Assembly (NCBI GenBank): GCA_024220525.1
Contig: JAMYWO010000339.1
Coordinates: forward strand, 1-38,806
DNA length: 38,806 nt
Direction: 5' to 3'
Source: Cochliopodium minus
Taxonomy: Eukaryota > Discosea > Himatismenida > Cochliopodiidae
The notes under the pieces were generated by a model that made no database searches, was not told the DNA's origin, and saw only the letters and a list, made by a program, of their open reading frames with translations. Positions 9,739 through 20,137 of this stretch are shown here, piece after piece (within the stretch, counting starts at the first letter, position 1; each line of letters starts with the position of its first letter). The position numbers and the translations under genes were made by a program.

Positions 9739-10814
9739 TACGATATTCCATTCCATGTTGGAACACAAAGTTTGATGAAAATATAAATGTATTTTTCTTC
9801 AGGGATTTTGAAGATCTCAATCAATTTTTCTTTGCGAATATTTTAACGGAGGAAAATTTATGACATTGACATTAAAACTTGTTTCCCAACACCAAACACC
9901 TTTGTTTAAAAAAAAAAAATAAGAAATTTTTTAAAACATTATTTTTATTTATAATTTCGTTAAATTTTTAGATTGGAACTATGCAATAATGGAAAGAAGG
10001 TATACCTTTTGTAAAACAAAAATAGAATTTTTATTAATAGAAATTTTACTTTGACTTAGATCTCCCAACAAATACTGGACAAGAAGCAAAAATGCTGTCA
10101 GTGATGACGAATCTGGATTTGCAAAGTAAAACTTTCAAATCAAATAAGGCGAAAAATATTTAACAGTTATTATATTGCAAAGTGGAATATCAAAAAACTT
10201 GTGGAAGTTTAGAGTGTATATGCTTCATAAAATTTTCGGAGATAATTTTGTTGAAGATCCGCCTAAAAAACATCAAATCACCATTTTCAAAAAGAAGGGT
10301 AGGAGATCCATCAAAAATTTGGAGGAGATGGTCAGTTTCATCGAAGAGAAATACGAGAAAGATGCCATTATCAAAGTGATTGATCCTTCCAAAATCTCCA
10401 TCAAGGCTCAAATAAATCTCATGCTTGAAACCACGCTACTTATCAGTCCTTGTGGTGAGATATCCAAATTATTTCTTCAATATTTTTTATTTTTGAATTT
10501 AAATTTTATATATAGGTGGGATCTCTATGATTGGCTTTTTTCTTCCTCATGGATCTTCCATCATTGTCACTGATTTTATTGGTTATGAGAAGAACGGAGA
10601 TTTTTCCAATAATCATATGGAAGCTCATCTTTTCAATGCATTGTTTTGGATCAACGATTATTACATGGATAATGATAAGAATGCTGATTATTCTACACTA
10701 TTTGAAGAAAATAACTATGAATATAGATCCATCCGTGATAATTTGGAGATTGAAGTAAATTTAGATAGATTGGATTATTTGATCAAATCTTCATTCATCA
10801 AAATGAGCAATTAA
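9739..10814 (+). CDS. Glycosyltransferase family 61-like protein, frame interrupted
   Basis: The last two exons, 10167-10454 and 10516-10814 (TAA), are clear. They read NLWKFRVYMLHKIFG, RRSIKNLEEMVSFIEEKY, QINLMLETTLLISPCGGISM and FFLPHGSSIIVTDF, the arrangement of GT61/DUF563 enzymes (RR-I-N-E, then a PCGG/GAG-type nucleotide-sugar loop and Flp-gs). Such enzymes add xylose, arabinose or N-acetylglucosamine in the secretory pathway; substrate and localisation are unknown here. Upstream exons 9739-9903, 9972-9999 and 10060-10125 read WNTKFDENINVFFFRDFEDL, WNYAIMERR, SPNKYWTRSKNAVSDDESGF and, at the start of the next exon, YYIAKWNIK. They connect only if single bases are gained or lost in A-runs at 9853-9856, 9874-9877 and 10192-10197. 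An unbroken alternative starts at ATG 10092. This is either a decaying gene or homopolymer errors. The 5' end was not found. Confidence 0.65.
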
Positions 10815-11147
10815 AATCAATCATAAAAAATAGAAATAATCACTTTGAAAATTTAAATTTTTTTTATAAATAAATTGTTGTTTTAATCCATTTAAAGGAA
10901 GGATTTATCCAATGATTAAGTAAATGAATTGATTTGAAAGGATATTTTTTTATTGAACTCTAAAAAACAATTTAAAAATAATTAAAAAAATAAAAAAATA
11001 TTTGTTTGATATTTATATTCCCTTTTTTTTTTTTCAAACAAGAAAACAAGAGAATCATCATATTTCAAATTATCAATAAGGATATCATTGGAACATAATA
11101 GAGAAAAATAGATATTGAAAGAAAAATATAAAATTTGACTGTTATAA
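10815..11147. other. Intergenic region
   Basis: About 330 AT-rich bases lie between the glycosyltransferase stop and the coiled-coil gene start. No frame or repeat of note is seen. It should hold the terminator of the first and the promoter of the second gene. Confidence 0.5.
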
Positions 11148-14100
11148 ATGACAACAAGACAAACATTTCGTGATAGAAGAAACAAAGTGAATGGAAAAAA
11201 TGAAGAAACAAAAAAGGAGGATAATATTGAAAACAACACTAACACTAAGAAAGAAGAAATAAAGGAAGAACCAGTTAAAAAAACTACGGTGGAAGTGAAG
11301 AAGGAGGAACCAAAGAAAACTACCAATAAAGAAGAACCCAAAAAAACTACAGAGGTGAAAAAGGAAGAGGAACCTCAAATGATTCATAAGAATTGGGTCA
11401 CTAGTGTTATATTTCCAACCAGAACTGTTACTCCTTTGGGAAAAATCAAAGAAGGGGTAAACATAATCATTATGAAAGAAGATTATCCAAATCAATCATC
11501 TTTGCATGAATATATAACCTAAATTAATATGTCTTCAATCAAAAATAATATTTCATCATAGTTTATTTAATATTTTCAATATTATATTGTGAAACTCCTA
11601 TATCTCACCCAATGAATACTTTTTTCATTCAATAATACATTTAATTTTGCTTCAAATAAAAATATAATTAATTTTAGTACATTAAAATTAACCAACAAAA
11701 AAATATTTGAAAAGCAAATATTAGAATGGTGGTTTTATAAATCTCGAATCAAAAAGATGATATTGAATATAATGTAAAATTGTGAAAAATATTCAAATTT
11801 TATATTTCAATTATCTTTCAATACATCAATATTCATAGGGAAAAGAAATATATTTTTTTTTTTTCATAATTTCTTCTTTCATTCGAATATAATTTTTATT
11901 TCTTTATTTATTTTTATATCCTCTCTAATTTTATTAATTCTAATTTCCTTCTCTATTAGGTTAAGGTGAGAACTATGGAGGATGCAGTTATGTTGCAATT
12001 ATCTGAATTGACTAAGAGAATCAAGGGATTGAAGGAGAAATTGGAAGAGAGCGAGAAATACAAGGAGGAATGCAACGAACTGAATAATGAATTGGATGAT
12101 TTGGATGGCAAATTGGAGAAAGCTACCAAAGAAAAAGAAAGTCTGCAAAAACAAATTGAGCAGCTTCATTTAGAAGTAAAGGTAAAGAATATCAAGTTGA
12201 ATCTTTAAAATATATCTTTTTTTGTAAGAATTTAATCTTCTATATAAGCATATAATTTGAACATTTCATCTCACCTAAGATACTGTATTATTGATCAATG
12301 AGATTCCAAATTATCATTTGTTTATCGAGATTTTTATTCTCCTTAATCGATCCTTTTACCATCAAATTTTCAATCCTACATTTTTTTTTAATTCATCCCG
12401 ATTATCCCCTATCACAATTTCCATTTATTAATCATCCCTGAATCTTTTTTTTTTTACACAGAAAGCATCCACAGACAATGAGGAAATCGAGTTCTTCAAA
12501 ACTCTCAACAACAAACTGAAATTAGAGAATGAGAAACAAAAGTCAGAGAGCGAAAACGTAACTAAAGACCTCCAAAAACAACTTGACGAAACCAGAGAAG
12601 GAAAAACAAAGATAGAAAAGGTAAAAAACCCACCTTAATTTTTTGCCCAAAATTTTTTTAAATTATAATTTAATTATTAAATAAAAGTTTTATTATTTTT
12701 GAATAAATTTTAAAAATATTGTTGATTTATTTTCAACAAAAATTATGATATCTTTTTTTTGTTTGACAATTCTTTTTCAACATTCATTATGCACAAAACA
12801 TTTTTTTTTTTGAAACATTTTTTTCTCAATTTTTTTTTTCTGCGATAGGTTGTTATCAAATACAAGAGAGCAAAAGAAAAAGCAGACGAGGAGTTGAAAC
12901 AAAAGTCAGAAGAACTCGAAAAGACCAAGGAGTCCCTCAAGGAGGCCTACAAAAACATGTCCAGCATGGAAATGAAGATGCAGGGTTCTTCTACCTCTTC
13001 TATCACTGACGGACAAGTCATGAGACTCGAAATCGAAAACTCAAAATTGAAAGAGTTGCTCAAAGAAATTGTAAATATTTTAAATGTTTTTTATTTTTTT
13101 ATTTTTTATTTTTTTATTTATATTTTATATTTTATATTTTATATTTTATTTTTTATATTTTATATTTTACATAATTTTTTATTTTAACTATTTTATATTT
13201 CTTAGTTATTTTTAATTTTGCATTATTCATTATTGTTATTGTCATTTTTTTTGATTTTTGATTTTTATTTATTATTAATTATTGTTATAGTTTAAATTTT
13301 ATTTTCTTTTTTTTTAAAATTTAAATTATTTTTTTTTAAAAAAAAAGGAAAATTCGGATGATAAAGTACCCAAAGAGGAGTTCTTGCAGGTCAAAAAAGA
13401 TCTTGATCAATCCAAGGAAAAGGTTGAAGACTTAGAACAAAAACTCCAAAACCTCAACAAACTCATCGACCAAAAAAACAAAGAACTTAACGACAAAGAT
13501 GAGAAGATCAAAGATCTCAAAGAAAAGGTAAAAAAATCAATAAAATAATTTATTTTAATTTAAATTAATCATTTCATTTATTATTTTTCTCATTTTTTTT
13601 TACATTTTATTTTTTAAACAATTTTTTTAATATTTTTTGATTAAATTTAATTTTATTTTTATTCAATTTATTTTTATTTAATTTTCATAATTTTGATCAA
13701 TTTTTTTAATTTTTAATATTTTATTATTTATTTTGAAATATTTTTATTAATATTTATAATTAATTTTAATATTTATAATTAATTTTAAGATTTATAAATT
13801 TAATTTTATTTTAATTAAATTTATTTTTATTTATAAATTTTTTAAAATAGGTTTCCAATGCACCTCCTTCCAATTCATCTGGTAATGAGGAGTACACTAA
13901 ATTGCGTGAACAAATTGAGGAGTTGAAAAACCAAAACAAAGAATATTTGAAAGATGTCATGTTCTTAAACAACGAGTAACTCCAAATTCTCATGATTTTT
14001 TTTATATTTAATTTTAAATTAAATTTTATTTTTTTTATTATTTTTAGTTGAAAATTTTTTTATATTTTCTTTGCATTTTTAATTTTATTTTAAATTTAGT

Positions 14101-15479
14101 TTATCACAATTTTATTTAAAATTTCATTTTTATTTTATCTTTATTTATTTTTATTTATTTTTATTTATTTTTATTTATTTTTATTTATTTTTATTTATTT
14201 TTATTTATTTTTATTTATTCATCATTTATTTCATCTATTTTTATTTATTATTTTTTAAAAAATAGATTACAAAACGCACAAAAATCGGCACCAAGCGAAG
14301 AAAGCAGTAACCCCTCTCAAAGCGGGAACATCTCTGAGCAGTTGCTGGTGTTAGAGAAGGAGAACCAAGAACTCGAAAATGAAATCAAAGAAAAAGAAGA
14401 AGAGTTTGAACGTCTCATCCAAGAAAAGAACGATAAACATCAAGTAAAAAAAAAATATCAATTACATTTTTTTAATTTATTTTTTTATTTTATTATTTTA
14501 TTTTTTGTTTTTTATTTTTTTGTTTTGTTTTTTATTTTTTTATTTTTTTATTTTTTTATTTTTTTATTTATTTTTGATTATTTATTAAATTTTTCCATTT
14601 TAAAATTTTTAACAGAAAGAAATCAACAACTTGAAATCTACCATGGAGAAGGAAATAGACAATTTGAACTCCCAAATTAAATTGTTCGAAAAAAGAGGAA
14701 ATAACAACTCTGGTGGAGGGGAAGAGGTAAAATAAAATAAAAATAAAAAATAAAAAAAATCAAAAAATAAAAAAAATAAAAAAATAAAAAAATCAAAAAA
14801 TAAAAAAATAAAAAAATAAGAAATAAAAATTTAATGTTGACTTTTTTTTAGGTACAAAAACTTAAGAAAGAGTTGGAGAGAGTGGAGAAGGAGAGAGACA
14901 ACTTGAAATATGACAAAATCGATTTGGAAAAAAGTTATGAAAAGCAACGCAGTGACATTTCCAACAAAAACAAAGAAATCGACAATCTCAAAGAACAACT
15001 CAAAGTCAAAGAAAAAGAGAGCAGCAACACCCGTGAATCATCTAGTAGTAGCAGAAGCACTTCAGGTAAAAACTTTTTAATTATACTTTTTTTATTTTAT
15101 TAATATTAATTTTATTATTTTTAATTATTTATTTTTTTTTTTTTTTATTTATTTAAATCATTTTTTAAATAATTTTTCTTCTTTTTTTTTTTTAGGAAGT
15201 GATGATCGTATCATGCAACGTCAAATAGACTCACTTAAAGACAAACTCGAAATTTCTGAACGTAACGAATCCAATCTCAAAGACGAAAACAAAGAGTTGA
15301 AATCGAAGCTCCTCAATATGGAGATGGAAGCTTCCGAATTGGAAAGAAACAAACGCAGATTGGAAAGAGATTCTACTCGTAACAAGAACCGTTTGGAAAG
15401 GGTCGAAACTGATTTGGGTGAGGCTGAGAAAAAGATTCGTGAGCTTGAGAAAGAGGTTCGTGAACTCAGAAGGGGTTGA
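11148..15479 (+). CDS. Long coiled-coil protein
   Basis: Ten exons join cleanly (2004 bases, 667 aa): 11148-11456, 11960-12181, 12462-12620, 12849-13070, 13348-13527, 13851-13975, 14266-14443, 14616-14726, 14852-15065, 15196-15479. Most introns are phase 0 and fall on heptad-like boundaries. The N-terminus (about 1-80) is a basic/acidic repeat of KKEEPKKTT type, probably disordered. A short ordered-looking segment follows (NWVTSVIFPTRTVTPLGKIK). From about residue 105 to the end the protein is nearly continuous coiled coil (for example MLQLSELTKRIKGLKEKLEE), interrupted by Ser/Gly/Asn-rich breaks (SSTSSITDG, NAPPSNSSGNEE, RESSSSSRSTSG). No motor head, CH domain or other catalytic domain is present. 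A cytoskeletal or centrosomal scaffold is a reasonable guess but cannot be shown. Confidence 0.85.
14140..14219. repeat. Perfect decamer tandem repeat (TTATTTATTT)n
   Basis: Eight consecutive identical 10-base units lie in intron 6 of the coiled-coil gene. The period is 10 bases, unlike the 6-base repeats elsewhere. No coding content. Confidence 0.9.
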
Positions 15480-15843
15480 TTTTTTCTCCCTCTGAACAAA
15501 GATGAATTTATTTCTCTTTTATACACATCAAAAAAAAATAATTTCTCGATTTTTAAAAAAAACAAATAGGAAATAATAAAATAAAAAAGTATTAAAATAA
15601 ATTTCTTTTTTTTTTTTTATATATATCAAAAACTTTCAACAAAAAAAAGAGATTATCTGACCCCAGGTTTACTCACCTCAAAACTTGGTTTAATCACAAC
15701 AAGGAAAAAAGAAATAAAAAGACAAAGTTTTTTAAAAAATTTTTTGTTTATACATTTTTAAAAAAAAATTATTGTATAAAAAAAGCAAAAGAAGGAATAC
15801 TTTTTAAGAAAGGTTTTTGAAAAAAAAGGTAAGAATTTTTTTT
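15480..15843. other. Convergent intergenic region
   Basis: About 360 bases separate the stops of two convergent genes. Most is A/T runs, but 15645-15710 is a less AT-rich island (around CTGACCCCAGG and TTTACTCACC). It has no useful ORF and does not look like a tRNA; it may be 3' UTR or a small non-coding RNA. Confidence 0.4.
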
Positions 15844-18800
15844 TTAATCAATTATGTGAGATCCAGACTTGGGGTCAGCTTTAGCAAGAATGTTTTTGAG
15901 ATCAAAGTTTTCTTTGTTAATAAGAACCAAATCAGCATGGTAAGGCTATTAAAAAAAAAAAAATTTTAAAAAAAAATGTAAAAATTAAAAAAAAATCTTT
16001 TTACTCTCATTAAATCCATAACTTGACCTAATAACCCTTTTACTTTTCCTTTGGTGACAATATTAATTTTAGGTCCAATCCAAGAAACAAATCTAAAAAA
16101 AAAAGAATTAAAATAAAAAAAAATAAAAATAAAAAAAATAATATGAAAATAAAAAAAATAATATTTTACATATCCCAGGTACTCTTTCCAACAATGATTT
16201 CGTCTCTTGAAACAGGGACTCTCAATAACGCATACAAAACCTCATTATCTTTAAATTCTTCTAAAAGTTGTTCAGGACCTCCTGTGCCTTCCTTTTTGAA
16301 AAAAAGCATGTTCGCAGATTTGTATCCTAAGTAATAAAAAATTAAATTTCAAAAAAAAAAGTTTAAAAACAAATTAAATGAAAAAATAATCTGAAAAAAA
16401 TTTTAAAAAAATAAAGTCGTAAAATCAAAAATAAGTTAAATATTCTAAAAAATGATGAAAAAATAATCTGAATATTAAAAAAAAAAAAAATTTTAAAAAT
16501 ATAATTACCTATCAAAACCCAACCGCTCAAACTAGAAGGAGATTTCAACTTGTTGACAGCTTCGTCGAGTTGAGAAGGGTTGTCAAAGCCGAGGGTGGTG
16601 AGTTTGTCCCAGTTGAGAGTGGAGATGAAGCCAGAAGAGTTTCTTCGTGTGATTTTGAGTCCCTCCACTCTTTTTGGTTGGATTTTTGATTGACTACTGT
16701 TTATAGTGTTTGTGTTATATGTTTTTACATCTGTCAGAGATAGAAAGCATTTAATTTTAAATTTAATTTATTTTTGTTGATTAAAAAATTTTTTTGAAAT
16801 AAGATAAACTATAAATAAACGTTTTCAAATATAATATTAACATAAAATAATAAATTGAATAATCAAACAATCAAATTTTTTTTAATAAAAATGATTTTAA
16901 CAAATTTAAATTCTTCAATATTATTTCCAAATAAAAATCAAAAAAAAAAAATTTTAAAAAATGATTTTTTACTGTTGTTATTATTAGGTTCGACATGATG
17001 ATAAATTTTGCTTTTGAAGACAGAAAGTCCACTTTGTCTGGAAAGTTGAACAGTGTTAGGAGACTGGATGATCTTAGAAGTGATCTTAGGCAGCTGAGAA
17101 GGCATCTCCTTCTCCATGTTATTGAGACGATCCAAAATTTCAGTGAACTCAGGTCTCTCATCAATTTCAACAGAACAACATTCAAAAGCAAGATTGACAA
17201 AGTCAGAAGGAGCGTCTTTGGGAACAAACTCCATGAACTTTTTTTTGTTGACGGCGAATCCGTCTTGTGCGTCCCTTTGCAGGAACTCGGAGACTTTTCT
17301 TCTTGTGATGATTTCGAAGAGGACGATGCCGTAGCTGAAGACGTCTGCTTTTTGGTTGTATGGCATTCCTAACATTACTGATTATTTATTTTTTGAAAAA
17401 ATTGTTAGTTTAAAATCTTTTAAAGTGTTTTTTTTCCTTTTATATCTTTCATTATTTCTTTTCAAAAGATTAAAATTTTGTTAGTTAAAAGTATAATTTT
17501 ATAGGATCAAAATAATAAACATCCAAATGTATCTTTGGCGATATAGCAATATAAGGATTATGAAGTAGCAATTTTAAAATTTTTTTCATAAAGAATATTT
17601 GCGGATTTCTGAATAAGAAAACTAAAATCAAACATTAACAGATATAAGGTAGAAATAAATGAATAATTAAAGATGTTGTGGAGTATATCATTTTATATTC
17701 AATGATATAAGAAATAATGTTGGGTATCAAAAAAGATATGATCGTATATTTGAAAAATATCTTTGATTTTGTTGAAGATATCTTTATTTAATAAAATTTA
17801 ATCTTTATAATACTTTACCTTCAGGTGCCATCCAATCTTGGGTACCACAAATAGTCATTGGTCTTCTTTCTCTACCCGATGGAGCAGTTCTGGCAAATCC
17901 AAAATCACACACCTTAATTTTCCAATCAGAAGATACAAGAAGATTCTTTGATTTCAAATCTCTGATTTGTAAATTTAAATAAAAATAATGAAAATTAAGC
18001 GAAAATAAATATTATTTTAAAATTAATTATTGAATGGAACTCTAATGACGAATTCCTCTTAATCAAAGATAATATAGGTAATATAGAAAGAATATAAAGT
18101 TAATCTTAACAATATAATTAAACTATATTTTTTTTTTTGAACTCTTATATTATGATAATTTTATTTTGAAGAATTATGCAGTGTGATTTTTAAAATATAA
18201 ACTTTTATTTAAAAATTTATCTTACCTGTGGATCAATCCTTTAACATGAAGATAAGCCAATGCACATGCAGCATCATAGGAGAGTTTGATTCTCATTTTC
18301 CATGGCAAATTATAATCTTTATCTTTCAAATATTTTCTTAAATCACCCCCAGCCACAAATTCTGTGACCAAATATAAATCTTCATCATCTTTATCACATA
18401 TACCAATAAACTATTCAACCAATAAAATAAAAATAAAAAAAATTTTATAAAATTTTGTTAAATTAACGATATAAATAAAAATATATTCTATCCAATTTTC
18501 AATTTTGAGAATTATGTATTCTATTTTTATTACTTGCACACAATTTGGATGATTAAATTTCAAACTTGCTATTTCCCTTTGGAGGAACCTCAATAATATC
18601 TCCTCTTGTCTCAATTCCTCTTTTTTGATCAATTTAATAGCTACTTCCGTACCCAAATAGGATCCCTTGGTTGATTTAAGAGGATAATTAAATATTTAAA
18701 AAAAATATTTTTATAAATTTAAGATTTAACAAATATAATTTATAAAAAGTGGATATAATCACTTTATATACTGCCCCAAATGATCCAGATCCAATACACT

Positions 18801-18879
18801 CATTTATTTTCAAGTTTTCTTTTTTTATTGTATACTGATTGACTGGTAATCCAATATCTTGTTTGCTGATAACTTCCAT
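15844..18879 (-). CDS. TKL-type protein kinase fused to an ADF-H (coactosin-like) domain
   Basis: Nine exons join without conflict (1542 bases, 513 aa): 18879-18763, 18665-18534, 18410-18226, 17961-17819, 17368-16973, 16730-16509, 16326-16170, 16092-16005, 15945-15844. The kinase domain (about 20-285) has all key parts: IGSGSFGAVYK (about 29-39), VAIK with Lys50, HRDLKSKN (about 144-151), DFG (164-166), GTQDWMAPE (184-192), DVFSYGIVLFE and ERPEF. HRDLKSKN is typical of tyrosine-kinase-like Ser/Thr kinases. After a Ser/Asn-rich linker (SKIYHHVEPNNN) the C-terminal part (about 350-513) fits an ADF-H/coactosin fold: NKLKSPSSLSGWVLIGYKSA, GTGGPEQLLEEFKD, EVLYALLRV, FVSWIGPKINI, KGKVKGLLGQV, PYHADLVL, ending SGSHIID. 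This suggests a kinase recruited to actin filaments. LIM kinase phosphorylates the ADF-H protein cofilin, so the fusion is suggestive, but the substrate is unknown. Confidence 0.88.
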
Positions 18880-19387
18880 TCTTCAAAAAAATGTTTAAAT
18901 TTTGTTTATTTGTCCTTTTTTTAATCCAAAAGAAATTAAAAAATTTATTCTTCTTCAAATACGTTAAATAAATTTTTTTTTTATTTTTTTTTTATGTATT
19001 TATATTTATATTTTTCAACAAAGAACAAATAATCCCTTCAAATACAAAAATACAAGGTATACAGAATTGTATAATCCATATTCCATTATATGAAAGTTTT
19101 TTTATCATTTAATTTGTTTCATTTTACATCATATTTAGAATATAATGTGCATAATTAGTAATATCTTGAAATTATTGTGATTAATTTTAGAACAAGGAAA
19201 TGTGAATGAAGATTGTTTGAGCGGATATAATTTGAAACAATTTTATTTTTATTTTCAAAATTTAAAATCAAATTCACAAACATCATTTGGATGAGTTGAA
19301 AGAAGAAAAAGAAATATTTACAAACTACTCAAAAGTGATTTTAATTTTATAATTTCCCTTTCGAAATAAATAAAAAAAAGAAGAGAA
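18880..19387. other. Divergent intergenic region
   Basis: About 508 bases lie between the kinase ATG (minus) and the thaumatin-like ATG (plus). The region is AT-rich without a supported ORF or structured RNA. It should carry both promoters. Confidence 0.5.
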
Positions 19388-20081
19388 ATGTTGAAAATTT
19401 TTGTTTACTTCGTTGTTTGCATTTTATTATGCGGTAATTGATTCAATGTTTAAAAAAAATTCTTTTGCTCAAAATTAATGCTTTTTCTTTGATAAAACAT
19501 ATAGGAGGGACAACCATTCAATTCATAAATTCTTTGAATGAAGATATAAATCTGGTAGTTACAGCAAATGAGCAAAACTCTTATTCATTGGGAACAATAG
19601 GAAAGAATGGATATTTGAATTTCGTAATATGCTTTTTAAAAAATTGTGTTTAAGATTAACTCAATAATCATTGAACAATAGACAAATAATGGTCCATGGT
19701 CGGGAAACTTTAAGAATGGATTTGCAGGAAGACCCGTAACATTGTTTGAGATATCAATCAATACGAATAGTAATAATGATTTCTATGATCTCAGTGTACT
19801 GACCGGATTTAATGTTCCAATGATTGTTTACGCTCCGAACGGTTGTCAATCACTATCTTGCACTGTTAAAAAAAATATCATTTTACTTTTAAAAATTCTT
19901 AATGTTTAATTTATCAAAATGATAGTATTCCGGGTGTCCCGATGCATATGTAAAAATTTTTGTAAAAAACATAATTAATTAAAATTTTAAACTATATTAT
20001 TTTCAAAAGGGAAATGGAGGTGGTACTCATGGTTGTCATACTGGAAGCACTTTCGTTATTCACTTTTCTTATGGTGGATGA
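19388..20081 (+). CDS. Small secreted thaumatin-like protein
   Basis: Five exons (444 bases, 147 aa): 19388-19433, 19505-19623, 19682-19864, 19926-19949 (24 bases) and 20010-20081. The N-terminus MLKIFVYFVVCILLCG is a signal peptide. The body shows the thaumatin/PR-5 signature NFKNGFAGRPVTLFEISI, then DFYDLSVLTGFNVPM, then NGCQSLSCT, SGCPDAY and HGCHTGSTFVIHF. Its length matches the small thaumatin-like proteins of grasses and fungi (about 150 aa) rather than the ~200-220 aa plant forms, but only four cysteines are visible after the signal peptide, fewer than the ten usual in small members. These proteins are extracellular and may bind or cut beta-glucan; no activity can be claimed. It stops 56 bases before the TBCD ATG. 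Confidence 0.85.
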
Positions 20082-20137
20082 ATTGAATTATTTCATTTTG
20101 GAATTAAATAATTAAAAAAAAATTTGATAAATCATTC

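Noticed and set aside
11142-11495. Phenylalanine/serine-rich minus ORFs
   Set aside because: Antisense of the KKEE-rich first exon of the coiled-coil gene.
14140-14219. CRISPR-like array
   Set aside because: Ten-base units without spacers in a eukaryotic intron; a simple tandem repeat.
15658-15880. Inverted repeat CTGACCCCA / TGGGGTCAG
   Set aside because: Nine bases over ~215; the right arm is coding sequence of the kinase gene (AKADPKSG), so probably coincidence.
16995-17372. 125-codon plus-strand ORF
   Set aside because: Antisense of the kinase exon carrying the DVFSYG and RPEF motifs.
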